DNA of 64,000 nt, from contig JAWZYV010019608.1 in the NCBI GenBank assembly GCA_038373885.1, forward strand, positions 248,001 to 312,000, in the 5' to 3' direction. Below, piece by piece: positions 23,368 through 35,056 of the stretch. The position numbers and the translations under genes were made by a program. Under the pieces are notes generated by a model. That model saw only the letters and a program-made list of their open reading frames with translations. It was not told the DNA's origin and made no database searches. This DNA is from Cheiracanthium punctorium. Lineage: Eukaryota; Arthropoda; Arachnida; Araneae; Cheiracanthiidae. Position 1 is the first letter of the stretch; each line of letters opens with the position of its first letter.

Positions 23368-25640
23368 TTTTTTCATTGACAGAAAGTTACACTATTCCTG
23401 AGTAACATAAACTAAAATTGATGGCATATATCATAAATAATTCCCTTACAAGGACGCTGATATTAGTTGCATTGCGATCTGTGTGTATGTCTAACTACTG
23501 AATCGATTCAAAAAAAAAAAAAAAAAATTCACACAATACTATTCCTGAGTATTATAGGCTATCTTTCACATATAGCACAAATAGTTCTCTTACGGGGACA
23601 CTCAAAATCATTCTAATACATTACGCTCGACGGGCATCTCAGTAAATACAGATCCGATTCTAAAAATATTCTCATCAGCAGACAGAAGCAAAGTGAAACT
23701 CATCTTGGACAATGTGCTGTCCTTTTACAGGTGCCGCAGAAGCTAGGAGAAATTTCTCGAAGGATCCCCATAAAGTGTCAATTTTGAGTACGTGCTAGAA
23801 ATGCAGTTGAATCGCTAGGCTATCACGTAATATTAATGCAAGAAAACAAACTTTATATACTTTTAAAGTAAGGTGACCAAACGTCACCTATATATAACGT
23901 CAGAATAGGGGACATGTCCCCGATTCTGACTACAAAAATCTGGTCACCTTATTTTAAAGAAACTTTTACCCACTGGAAAAATCCCACTAAATGTCCGAAA
24001 TGTCGTCAAGCTTGGCGAGTTTTCTGAAAATATCACCAAAAATAAGTTCCGAAAAGTGAGGTCAGCTAAGCCCTAAGCACCAGTATTTCTCGAGATTTAG
24101 AAACCCCTATTTTAACCAACGGGAAACCCCAAAATTCCGCAACTTCCGTCCTAGCTAACCAATTTTGATGCAACAAAATGCAAAATTTAAATTTTAGACG
24201 CGTAGAATACGAATTTAAACCCCAGACCACAAAAATTCGAAACAATATACCACAACTAGTTCTTCTGCAGGGATACTCATACAAATTACATTACGATCTC
24301 TGGAATTAATAAACCGATTCTAAAACTTACACTGATGGAAAACTGCACTATTCCTGAGTATTACAGGCAACCTTTCATGCATATATCACAAATTTAAACG
24401 GATACTGATAAAAATTACATTCTGCTCTAAGGTCATCTATGTAACCACTGAATCAATTCTAAAAAAATTTTCAGTGATAGAAAGCTACACTATTTCTGAG
24501 TAACATAGCTAAAATGCATGCATGTATCATAAATAATTGTTTTACAGGGACACTCATATGATTTACATTGCGATTTATTTGTATGTCTGTAACTACGGAA
24601 TCAATTCTAACAATTTTTTCACGCTACACTATTCTTGATAGGAAGCAACACTATTCCTGAGTATTATAGGCTATCTTTCATGTATATAGCACAAATAGTA
24701 CTTTTACAGGGACACGTAAAATTATTCTAATACATTACGCTCTACGGGCGTCCCAGTAACTACTGAAACGATTCCAAAACTTTTTCACTGATAGAAAACT
24801 GCATTATTCCTGCGCAATATAGGCTACCTTTCATACATATATTACAGTTTTTTTACAGGGGCACTCATAAGAATTACATTACGCTCCATGGACACCTCTA
24901 AAACTACTGAACCGTTTCTAAAACTTTTTTCACTGTTGGAAATCTACATTTTTCCTGAGTAGTGCAGGCTACTTTTCATGCATATTGGATAAATAGTTGT
25001 TTCACAGGGAGACTTATAGAATTACATTAGGTTCTATGGGTATCTCAGTAACTATTGAGCCAATACGAAAACTTTCCTCACTGACAGAAAGCTGCTCTAT
25101 TTCTGAGTATTATAGACTAATTTTCATCCGTATAATAGAAATACAGCTCTTTTACAGGGACACTTAAAATAATTCTAACACATCATGCTCTATCGGTATA
25201 TCTGTAACTACTAGATGGGTTCTTAAACTTTTTTTACCGATTGAAAGCTACATTATTTCTGAGTATTATAGGCTACCTTTTATGCATACATCATAAATAG
25301 TTCTTTTACAGGGACACTCATAAGAATTACTTTAAGCTCTATTTGTATCTGTAATGACTGAACCGATTCTAAAACATTTTCACTGACAAAAGGCTACACT
25401 ATTCTTGAGTAATATCGGTTACCTTTCTAGCACATATCACAATTTTACAGGGACACTCATAAAAACTACATTATTCTTGATTGTAACCACTGAACTGAGT
25501 CTAAAAATTTTGTCACTATTAAAAATCTACCCTGTCCTGAGTAACATAAGCTAAAATTCATGCACAAATAGTTCTTTTACTGGAACACTCAAAATAATTC
25601 TAATACATTATGCTCCATTTGCATCTCTATAACTAGTGAA
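23368..25640. repeat. Satellite-like array, unit about 150 bp, ten or more diverged copies
   Basis: Consensus pieces recur: 'ACCGATTCTAAAACTTTTTC', 'CTACACTATTCCTGAGTATT', 'AGGCTACCTTTCATGCATAT', 'TTTTACAGGGACACTCAT', 'TACATTACGCTC'. The CTGAGTA motif lies near 23397, 23547, 24354, 24496, 24658, 24811, 24956, 25104, 25258, 25403 and 25536, about 135-160 bp apart in the main block. No ORF. Confidence 0.85.
23869..23951. mobile_element. 83-bp hAT-type MITE
   Basis: Ends TAAGGTGACCA and TGGTCACCTTA, an inner inverted pair (GTCAGAATAGGGGACA / TGTCCCCGATTCTGAC), and a perfect 8-bp duplication TTTTAAAG on both sides. It lies inside the 150-bp array. Confidence 0.85.
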
Positions 25641-26536
25641 TTGTTTCTGATATATATATATATATACACACATATATACGTGTGTTTATATATGTGTACA
25701 TGTGTATATTTGAAAGTCCTCCTTGGAAAATTTGGAGCCCCCTCTATAAAAACGGAATAGTTACGGGCCTGCTCACACAATACCTCAGCTCCCAGTAACA
25801 TAATATGGCATAAATCAAACTCCTAAAATCTTATTTTGAGCAGCATACCTATCTTAAACCCCTGCACTGTACCCTGCGCTTAAAAAAAAATATGCATTGC
25901 AGAACTTTTGAACAGCTTTAAAACATAACAAACATTCATAAGAATTAATAATACTTCTTCACAAGTAGTACCACACACTTTCATCAATAACAAACCAAAT
26001 TTCAAGCCATGATCAAATTTAAAGAATTGAATAAACACTGAAATGGCTTGCAAAATGCACAGAGGCACTCTCTGTGTAGAGAAATATTTGCATCCTGAAT
26101 TTTTCATATCCCTTATAGAACAGGGCAATTCAAAGTATTTGCATAACACCTTCAAAACATAGGCGGAGGCACAAACCTTTTATATGTACATTGTTCATCT
26201 AGGTCTATAGACACACATTCATCTTCATTTTATACAGAATACCCACAAGTCTTCTTATGTACATATTAATTTTGTATAAATCATTCATAATGTAACTTTT
26301 ATTGAATTTTATGATAATATAGATAAAAGTTGTGTTATTTACAAAACACATGTTCAAAATCAACCAAGTACTTATTCTGCTTGAAAAAAGTTTTATTGAA
26401 ATATTCACACTTCAAATAACTTATTTAAATACACGGTTATGTTCCTCCATAGCAATCCAATGTTTAAAAAAGGAATTTTTTTTTTTTAACATCATCATAA
26501 GTTTTAATATTATTCTTTGAAAACTATATGAAAAAA
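25641..26536. other. AT-rich spacer
   Basis: Includes a TATA/TACA microsatellite at about 25650-25700. ORFs of 67-91 codons have no recognisable features. Confidence 0.45.
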
Positions 26537-28510
26537 TCTGATGTGTCCAACACATGACTTCCTTGCACGTCTATTAAATCAAAAATGTTTTCTACGCACT
26601 TCCTCTAAACTTATTTGTTTGAAAGAGATAAAATATCAATAATAGTAAGGTTTAGCGATTTCTAGCCAAATATTTCGATATCGCCAAGCTGAGTTCAATT
26701 TGAAACATTTCCTTCTGACACTTTATTTGGCGATATTTCACCAAAAGCCGACAAACTCGAGATAGTTTGCGAGATTTTGGGGATAGCCAAAGTAGTCATT
26801 GACCAAGGACTTTCAATGAATTGAATGCATCCATACACCTTAATGTATTTAAAGTCATTTGGCTCACCCTGTAAATAAATTCCCAGTGATTGCTGTCAAA
26901 AAAGATATTGAAAACAGTTGGTATTATAATATAGTTCTAAATACAAAAGTTTAAAATTCTACGGGTTAAAGTTTTAGAGTTATACAAAATACGAAATAAT
27001 TTTTGGGGCCAAATTTGGCGATATTTCGGCGAAACTCGTCAATGTCGACGACATTTGGCGAGATTTTAAGCATGAACCAAACAATGACAGATTATCGCCA
27101 AATTTGGCGATATTTCGCCAAAACTCGCCAAGAACGATGACAAATGGCGATACTTTGGGCATGGACCAAATGACTGACTATCGCCAAATTTGGCGATATT
27201 TCGCCAAAACTCGCCAAGGTCGAGGACAGACGGCGAGTTTTTGGGCATGTACCAAACAATGACTGTCTACAGTTGTATTATATTGAAGATGTCCATAGAC
27301 ATTAAAGTACTAAAATTCTTTTCGGTGGTCCTGTATATAAACTCTCCAGTAGATTGGAACCAAAAATCGAGATACACAACTAGATGTTACAACATTCTTA
27401 TATATGAAATTTCATAATAGTTTTTGAGATTTGAGAGTTAAATATGCACACACGTACACCAAAAGTCGCCAAGCTTGGCGACTTTTGGCATAGTTCTTGA
27501 GGGAGGCACGTGACCGTGGTCGGACCATTACCTAACTTATGTGGTAGGACGGTATTGTGCTTGAAATGGATGAATGCCCCTAAAATTGCCATTGACCGTA
27601 ATGTATTGGAAATCTTTTGAGTGTTCCTGTAGCAGAACTACAAATGATAAAGACACTTTTTTTAATGGAGAAATTCATTTTCTAACTCTTTACAGCATAC
27701 ATCACTTCTGAGTCGTTTGAAATAGTCCAATACCTCTAAAAAACGCTTTGATGAATTTCGGCCCATAGAGCGTAATGTATTTCGAATCTTTTGGGCGGTT
27801 CTGTAGATAAACTATCCAGTCGAATGGAATCGAAAGGGGAGGTGCACAACTAGATGTTACAGCAATCCTAAATATAAAGTTTCAACATTCTACGCCTAAG
27901 AGTTTTTGAGATATGCGAGTTTAATGAGTTTCGGCCCATTGAGCGTAATGTATTTCGAATGTTTTGGGCAGTCCTGTAGATAAACTATCCAGTCGAATGG
28001 AACCAAAAGGAGAGGTGCACAACTAGATGTTACAACTATCCAAAATATGAAGTTTCGACATTCTACGCCTAATAGCTTTTGAGTTAGGCAAGTTTAATGA
28101 ATTTCGGCCCATAGAGCGTAATGTATTTCGAATCTTTTGGGCGGTCCTGTACATAAACTATCCATTCGATTGCCACCAAAAGGGGAGGTGCACAACTAGA
28201 TCATAGAACAATCCTAAATATCAAATCTCAACATTCTACGACCAATAGTTTTTGAGATATGCGAGTTACATACATACGTACGTACGTACGTACAGACGGC
28301 ATGGAAAAACTGGCCACAGCAGACTCGCCGCTGGTCAAAATGAGTTGCAGACGCGTTAATATGATCGTGCATGCTAGCCTACGATAGGATGCATCGAAAA
28401 AAATTTTTAAATTAAATTTAGAGGTAGTCAAAATCGGTTTTTTTGTCGAAATTTGGCCCCCAAAATTTTTCGGGATCACATTACTTCCTTATACTACGTA
28501 CAAGGAAGTA
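26537..28510 (+). mobile_element. Hairpin-ended repeat family, copy B
   Basis: Starts TCTGATGTGTCCAACACATG then ACTTCCTTGCACGTC; ends with hairpin TACTTCCTTATACTACGTAC..AAGGAAGTA. Very similar to copy C (39644-41588). Inside, near 27104 and 27180, 'TCGCCAAATTTGGCGATATT' palindromes repeat about 77 bp apart. Near 27761, 27933 and 28107, GCCCAT(A/T)GAGCGTAATGT starts units of about 173 bp. A TACG microsatellite lies at 28267-28297. No credible ORF; the 83-codon minus ORF is not convincing. Confidence 0.7.
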
Positions 28511-29570
28511 ATAACCAGATGAACTGACTCAACTACCTGAGGTTTCTTTAATGGCATTCAGAAGAGTGACAACATAAATTAAAAATTGCAAGATATTCAT
28601 ACACTCTGCCATAAACTAACATCACATCCACAATTTGTGCGATTTTAAATAGCTCCTTGAGGTGACACACAAAATTGAACCATAGATTTAAATTGAGTTT
28701 AGAGGGGGGGGGGGATAAAAACAGGTAGTGTAAGTAATAGGTAATATTGGTTGATCTGTTACAATAATATTGATTAAACCACAATGAACTATGTTAATAA
28801 GTATTTTATGAAATTAAAAGTATTTATTATATTCATCATTTTTCAACAGGTGCCTTACAACTAACTAAATGAGAAGAAAGTCTATGGTAATATATATCAC
28901 ACAGTAGTTTCAACAGAAGAGACTACATGAGCATTTTTTTTTTAATAAAAAGCCAAAACTGTGGGTTTAAAAAAAAAAAAAAAAAACTTAGTTTATACAT
29001 CTGGAACATGGATCCCTGAAGCAGTTGGAATCGCATCTGCAAAATCAGGAGCTGCATTAAGGCACGTAGCAAACAGAAAAACCAACTTCTTTGGGGTACA
29101 TTCAAAACTCTGCATCAGTTCTGATAGAATAAAAGCCGTCTTGGGACAGCTCAGGTCAGTTCAACAGCTGTTGGTTACTACTACATGCTGTGTCTGTTTA
29201 TCTGTCAGTAGTAATAACAAATTGTCAGTTGTGAACAACACTGGATGTGTATTTCGACTGAAGCAGAACTTACTCATCTTGAATGGCCAAGTCTTGCATC
29301 ACAGCCATATGCAAGTCCCGATTTGGTGTTTATAGCTTTTCATTTTCAACACTTTCAAGTCAAAAAAGGATAATGTGTGACCAAGTCACTTCTAATACAG
29401 CTTACTACAATAAATCTTAATATTTGAGCTAGACTACATAGTGTAAGAGGTAAAGTGCAAAGAAAGTAAAAAGCAATAATCAAGCAGAATTATACTGGTC
29501 ATTTTACTGTTTTTAAAGTTAATCAGAGTTTTTTTTTTTCTTACATTTATAATTTCAAGGCTAAAATAAA
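28511..29570. other. AT-rich spacer
   Basis: No gene supported. Chance ORFs occur, the longest plus-strand one 124 codons at 28961, starting inside an A run. Confidence 0.45.
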
Positions 29571-29680
29571 ATTGCAGTAGATCAGTTAAAACTTTTTATT
29601 TGGGAATACCTTATTCCCCCGTACATGATATATATTTCGGTTACATACATAACCATCTTCAGTCGTTTCTGGAGCTCTCA

Positions 29681-30032
29681 CTAATGGCGGCTTCTTTTTA
29701 TATCTTCGTCGTTCTTCTTCTTGAAAGTTCGATGCATGACGTCGTCCCATGATTGGTCGATTGTATGAAGCGTATCGTTGATGCTGCCTTCTGTCGTCAA
29801 TATTTCTAAGCTCTCACGAATGTAGGCATATATACTATTTTTAAAGTTGGCTATTTTTTTAATATTTTTAAAATCAATGGTAATGGGCTCTTTCAAAGCT
29901 AGACGGGCAAGGGCGGTACTTTGTTTCTGGAGGTTAATGTCTTTAAAATGTTCGTTTTTTTCGTTCTTTAATTTTCCTTTTTGTAACGCCGATGTAGCAA
30001 TTTTCTTTATTAGTATCGTTTGACATAAAATT
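29681..30032 (-). pseudogene. GIY-YIG endonuclease C-terminal fragment of the Penelope-like element
   Basis: The minus strand reads KENCYIGVTKRKIKERK, then, after a one-base slip in an A run, EHFKDINLQKQSTALARLAL, IDFKNIKKIANFKNSIYAYI and RESLEIL to a stop at 29681. 'CYIGVTKRKIKER' is the YIG half of the GIY-YIG motif with the following Arg helix. The reverse transcriptase part is absent, so the copy is dead. Confidence 0.75.
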
Positions 30033-30221
30033 AATCCAGAAACGACTGAAGATGGTTATGTATGTAACCGAAATATATATCATGTACGGGGGAATAATCC
30101 AGAAACGACTGAAGATGGTTATGTATGTAACCGAAATATATATCATGTACGGGGGAATAATCCAGAAACGACTGAAGATGGTTATGTATGTAACCGAAAT
30201 ATATATCATGTACGGGGGAAT
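30033..30221. repeat. 63-bp tandem repeat, three units
   Basis: Starts AATCCAGAAACGACTGAAGA at 30033, 30096 and 30159, near-identical units. It reads through as a repetitive ORF in several frames, which is an artefact. Confidence 0.9.
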
Positions 30222-30503
30222 AAGGTATTCCCAAATAAAAAGTTTTAACTAATTAATCCGCCGTATTAATCCAGAAACGACTGAAGATGGTTATGTATGT
30301 AACCGAAATATATATCATGTACGGGGGAATAAGGTATTCCCAAATAAAAAGTTTTAACTAATTAATCCGCCGTATTAAATATTGTTTTATGTGTCTTTAT
30401 TGCAGTAGATCAATTCTAAGTAAGCTGAGTTTTAACCGATAAGCTTTTTATCCGATATTAACACTTTATACATTGGGCACACCGAACTAAGGATACCCTA
30501 GAA

Positions 30504-30705
30504 CAGGGGCGTAGCCAGGGGGGGGGGAATTAGGGCGTTCATAACCCCCCCCCCCCATGAGAAATTTTTTGCCATACAAAATGTATATTTTTCACTACAC
30601 ACATATATTTTTCACTACACACATTATCACACACACGTATACATATATCTGAGTTGTAGTAGTCATAACACCCCCCCCAATCAAAAATTTCTGGCTATGC
30701 CCCTG
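30504..30705. mobile_element. hAT MITE, CAGGGGCGTAGCC family, subtype B
   Basis: TIRs CAGGGGCGTAGCCAGG / CTGGCTATGCCCCTG, with perfect 8-bp duplication CCCTAGAA. The interior has a duplicated 'TATATTTTTCACTACACACA' and C runs. 202 bp. Confidence 0.9.
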
Positions 30706-30713
30706 CCCTAGAA

Positions 30714-32216
30714 TAAAAAGCCTCAAAATACGATTGCTCGAAAATAAAATTTTATACTAAAAAGTTGAGGCTGAAAAGCTCCTTTTCAATCTAATACCGC
30801 ACAAATTACACTGCCTCCAATAAAACAAGCATACACCTTACTATGAGTAAGCAAAATTTTGTGAACCAAAGTAAACCATGACAATACATGGCAGGACTGG
30901 GTTATTTGTCCCAATGACAAGCAACCTAGTCTTGATCAGACATGCTACAACTATTTGCAAAAAAAAAAAAGCTGAACTTAGCATGCAAAATATGCTTGTA
31001 CATTTCATGTCAATGTTGATAAGTTATTTTAAAATTGAAAGCAAAGTTGTAAGCAAGCACATGTTGCACATACCAGAGATCAATGATAGTAACTTTTATG
31101 TTTTTTTACATTTTATTTTTTTTCACAGATTGGAGCTTAATTAGTCTGAAAGAAAGAAACAAAAAAACACTTAACTCACACTACAAATTTATGAAAGTAA
31201 ATAAATAAAATAAAAGTTAATTTTTATCATTCAAAGTTTTAATAAAAAATTGCTAAAGAAAAAATATTCGTTTTCAAGTAAGATGGGAAAAGATTGAAAA
31301 TATTGGATTACTGGGAAGCTCAATTTTTCCATATCTAATTTTGCAACAATTGATTGCAACAATTTTACTTTGGCAAAACGAGAAACAAATGAAAGACTGA
31401 AAAAGTGCATAGAAACAATATCAATCAAACTAAATCTCCAACTATTCAATCCTCTCCTCCCTCAAGGGGGAAGAAAAAACGGATTTACATCAGTCTCTCG
31501 TAAACGATGTAGAAAAAGCAGAAATCCACAGAAATGTTGTATGTTTGATACACCTGAGAAGTGTAAAACCTTTTTTTATATCAGGTTGTTTAATGGTAGC
31601 AAGAAAGACTGGTCCGAAAAAAAAAAGAAAAGGTACCGTCAACCAGAGCTACTCTGGTCCAACACATGTAAGAAGTTCAGATGAACCAACAATACAAAAT
31701 AACTTTTGGGGCTTGATAAATACTTTGCAACTCTTTTTGAGGGTAATTCAACAGTTTGGGAGAAAATTTAATTATTTGTTATGAGCAACACTGAAGGTTT
31801 TTTTTTTTTTTAAACATTTGTTCACATCTTAAGATTTTTATTGTCCAAACTTTTCTTGCGAGGCAATCTGGAGAAAGAGTTAAGAAGAGTTAGTGTAAAA
31901 ACATTACCTTTAGTATCATATTGCCAAAGCTCTATCATAATTTGTGTAATTCTGTTGTTGTTTGTTTGTAATAACAGTCTTTTTCATGTTGGACCAAAGA
32001 AGCCCCAGTTGACAGTATTTAGAAACTCTTCCAGCAGACAATATAATTAAGAAATACACTTCCTGTAGATTTATGTCTATGAAAATTGAGTTTAAAAAAG
32101 CCCTTGAAATAAATTAGAATATTAATTTAAAGTGATCTCCTTTGATTTCAAATAAACTCTAGCTCACATTTTAGCTACTGACTTTAGTTCAAATGAGTAT
32201 TTCTTAGAAGAAGGGG
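30714..32216. other. AT-rich spacer downstream of AK2
   Basis: No gene supported. ORFs of 72-104 codons lack features. Confidence 0.45.

Positions 32217-32259
<43 letters not shown>
32217..32259. repeat. Poly(A) tract, about 43 nt
   Basis: Uninterrupted A run. It could be a retroposon tail, but no retroposon was recognised upstream. Confidence 0.9.
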
Positions 32260-32261
<2 letters not shown>

Positions 32262-32980
32262 TTTCAAGAAGTGTTTGTCATAAATGAAGCTCAAGCTAGC
32301 CATTCACATGGTTTTACTTCTGAGATCTCATGTTGCAATGTGAATAAAAATCATTCAGTGCAACCACTATAAACTCAGCTGTGAAACCATTTCAGATTAC
32401 CTCTTATTATAACTATAATAGTTAGTAAATAAATTTATAGCAAGTTATAAATACTCTGCAGAAACAGTACTAGAGATTGGTCTACCTAAGTAAAAAGGAG
32501 ACTGCACTACACTTTTGCATGACTAAACAAATAAAAATTACACAGTACGAAGAATGAAACCATTAAAAGAAAAAAAAAATTAATCACTCTATAACAACTA
32601 TTTGAACAAACTACAACTTTAAATATATTCATGCAAAACATTTATTAATTCAGTTTCATAAAAACTGAGTGATAGTATTCAAAGCTATTATTTTTGGAGG
32701 AGTGAATTTCACATTTAATTTAATGTAGAAAAAATATTTTATAAAGAATCAAATTTTAAAGTCCTAAGTTATAAATTTTAGTTTTATTAAGTTTCTAAAT
32801 TTTAGATAAATTTCATTTTTATTCTAGAGCTTCATTCTTTCCCTATATTCTGCTTAACCATTTAACCCTTTTTTTTAAACTTTGCATTGTATAAGAACAT
32901 ATAGTAGTATCACAGCACTTAGCATTTAAATTGCTAAACAGTCAGAAAATTTCTTCTTCACAAATCACACAAATGTATTG
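32260..32980. other. AT-rich spacer
   Basis: Nothing recognised. Confidence 0.45.
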
Positions 32981-33682
32981 CAGAGTTGCCAACTCTCCTG
33001 ATTTAGGCAGGAGACTCCTGATTTTTCATTGATCTCCTGCCAACCTGATTTAGGATACATTTCTCCCGATTTTCAATTATTTGTTCATTTTCTCCTGATT
33101 TTTAATCATTCGTCACATAAATAAATGCGATTTTTTGAATTTGAAATCTTTTTCTAGAGTTTTATCATGCCAAGGAACCCTTTCCTGCAATTAAACTCGT
33201 TCCAGGAACCCACGCATATGTGACATCAAAAAGTTCGGGCTTCGCTGACAAATGTATAATAGTGAAAGAAGTGCTGCTTCCTGTACTAAATCATTGACAT
33301 TTCTGTCTTTTTCCATCACACTAAAAAATGATTATTTTTCGTTTGACAGTGTTTTGTTTAATACTCCAATGCCTTAATAATTGACCCCAATTTTTAACTT
33401 TCTAACTTAAAATTTTTTATGTTACTCAATTTTTTACTAGCTACTGACTACCTAATAGAAGACATGAACCAAAATTAATTTTTTTTTGTGCTCCAAAAAT
33501 ATCTATCTGGCAACAAATAGCACCAAAGAGAGATGCTTTTTTTTTTTTTTCTCTCTATCCAAAATGTAGTTTTAGCTGATACAGTCTGATCTTTTAAAAT
33601 TTAGTTTATTAATCGAAAACAAGTCTCCTGATTTTTAGAATAAAATCTATTGATTTTTCACCTTGCCAGGTTGGCAACTCTG
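32981..33682. mobile_element. TIR element, CAGAGTTGCCAAC ends
   Basis: Left CAGAGTTGCCAACTCTCCTG and right CCAGGTTGGCAACTCTG are inverted. GTATTG flanks both sides directly. The interior repeats 'CTCCTGATTTTTA'. 702 bp, no ORF. Likely a hAT-type MITE, though the repeat of the flank is only 6 bp. Confidence 0.65.
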
Positions 33683-33689
33683 GTATTGG

Positions 33690-34831
33690 AATATCCCACA
33701 CTAACTGAGAAAAATTATTCAAAAAGAAATTTCACATCTAAAATTGCTTTATAATAAATTTATTTGATTATTATGGTGCATAGCTACAGATTTGGCCCCA
33801 ATATTCCTTCTACACCGATGTACACATAAAATACATTACCAATATTAAAAATCTCAAATGATGCAATTAACATTTCTTACACAGCTTTTTTTTTAATTTT
33901 ACTTTTATTTTACAGTATTGTACGATTTATGTTTACAATAAAATAAACAAATGAGAACAATAAAATTAACTTAAGTATCATTTTTCCCCTTTAAAAATTG
34001 AAAATAACAAATAATTAGTTTATTACAGTAATCATTTATATTTAACAGTGCTGATACAAAATCTTTAATGCATGAAAACAAAACTCTAGAATGTTTGAGG
34101 ATATTATTTATCTCTTTTTTCAAGTAAGATGGAAGCCAAACATGGTATTCTTCTATAAACAAAATGGCTATTTTATTAATATTCATTCAAAAATAAATAC
34201 TTTTAGCTGCAAGTACTTATATACAGGTTTTACTTTGCTTTCAGTATTAAAAAGTTGGTTTTTAAATAGAAAATTACAAATAACACAAACAAACTATGAA
34301 AGAATTTATTACAATACTCGAAGATTCTAATTAACAATTCATAACTTACAAGTTAACATGTTAACCCATTTGCATCATTAGCATACATATTGGCTCAATT
34401 TTCTTAGTCACTGTCACCATAGCTGTATGCATATGCTCAACTTTGTTGTTTGGTACTGGACCTATGCCAATGAAATTTGGCGATAAAAGCCTTCTTTTCA
34501 TATTCTCATATGATGCAAATGGGTTAAAAGAACAATTGAACAAATGTTAAAATTAGCAAGTATTATACTGAACATACAAGTAACAAAATGGCTCAATTTC
34601 AAGTATTTAAAACATCAAACATTAAGAAAAATCTCATTTATTGAACAAAAATGTTAAAACAAAAATTAACACATTTATAACAACTTAATCATTAAAATAG
34701 AACAACTTAAAGATCTCATACAGGAAATCGTATAAAATGCTATTCTCAATTATTTTAAAAATAGTGTGCTATGTGTATATTATGCTCAAAATGAAACTGA
34801 GGTATAGTGAATTCACTCAATTCACTAAATT
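33690..34831. other. AK2 3' flank
   Basis: AT-rich with several TTTATT (minus-strand AATAAA) motifs. The 3'UTR and cleavage site of AK2 should be here, but I cannot choose one. Confidence 0.4.
34365..34523. mobile_element. TTAA-flanked MITE in the AK2 3' region
   Basis: Ends CCCATTTGCATCA and TGATGCAAATGGG, each next to TTAA (34361-34364, 34524-34527). 159 bp, piggyBac-like. It lies about 310 bp past the AK2 stop and may be in the 3'UTR. Confidence 0.75.
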
Positions 34832-35056
34832 TCATCCATAAAACATCACTTTATCCTTAGACGTAGCATTCAAGAATGTTCTTTTGATATTTTCAAAAAC
34901 TTTGTCAGCATTCAAAGAAGCATCTATACAAGTATGGATACCTTTCATTTTATAATAATCTACGAGAGGTTTTGTCTGTTTATGATAAACCTGAAGTCTT
35001 TTATGGAGTGCTTCAGAAGTATCATCAGATCTCCGAATAAGTGGCTCGCCAGTAAC
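34832..35056 (-). CDS. AK2: AK2 coding exon 5 (C-terminus and stop)
   Basis: 225 nt, residues 176-249 and TGA. It starts [12 protein letters not shown] and ends SKDKVMFYG. The acceptor is TGACAG. The 3'UTR follows below 34832; several possible AATAAA-type signals lie in the AT-rich DNA and none can be chosen. Confidence 0.95.
   Translation of the reverse strand, partial: VTGEPLIRRSDDTSEALHKRLQVYHKQTKPLVDYYKMKGIHTCIDASLNADKVFENIKRTFLNATSKDKVMFYG

Larger units (their letters stand above)
29585..30398 (-). mobile_element. 5'-truncated Penelope-like element with terminal repeats
   Basis: Flanked by a 14-bp target duplication ATTGCAGTAGATCA (29571-29584, 30399-30412). The low-coordinate end has one copy, on the minus strand, of a repeat (CCAGAAACGACTGAAGATGG through ACGGGGGAATAAGG). 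The high-coordinate end has the same repeat in the opposite orientation: three units of 63 bp (30033, 30096, 30159) and a fourth at 30268. Between them is the GIY-YIG endonuclease tail. This is the structure expected of a Penelope insertion with tandem and inverted pseudo-LTRs. Confidence 0.8.

Noticed and set aside
25880..26155. 91-codon minus ORF, Cys-rich
   Set aside because: No recognisable domain, AT-rich context, no splice or conservation support.
28228..28479. 83-codon minus ORF, similar to 41348-41557
   Set aside because: It is part of the repeated, non-coding end of the hairpin-ended element and the two copies differ without sign of constraint.
28961..29335. 124-codon plus ORF
   Set aside because: Begins in an A run, no domain, and nothing in the surroundings supports a gene.
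30033..30330. Regular 63-bp repeats resembling a CRISPR array or a repetitive protein
   Set aside because: Whole units repeat with no variable spacers, and they equal the terminal repeat of the Penelope-like element; the ORFs through them are artefacts.
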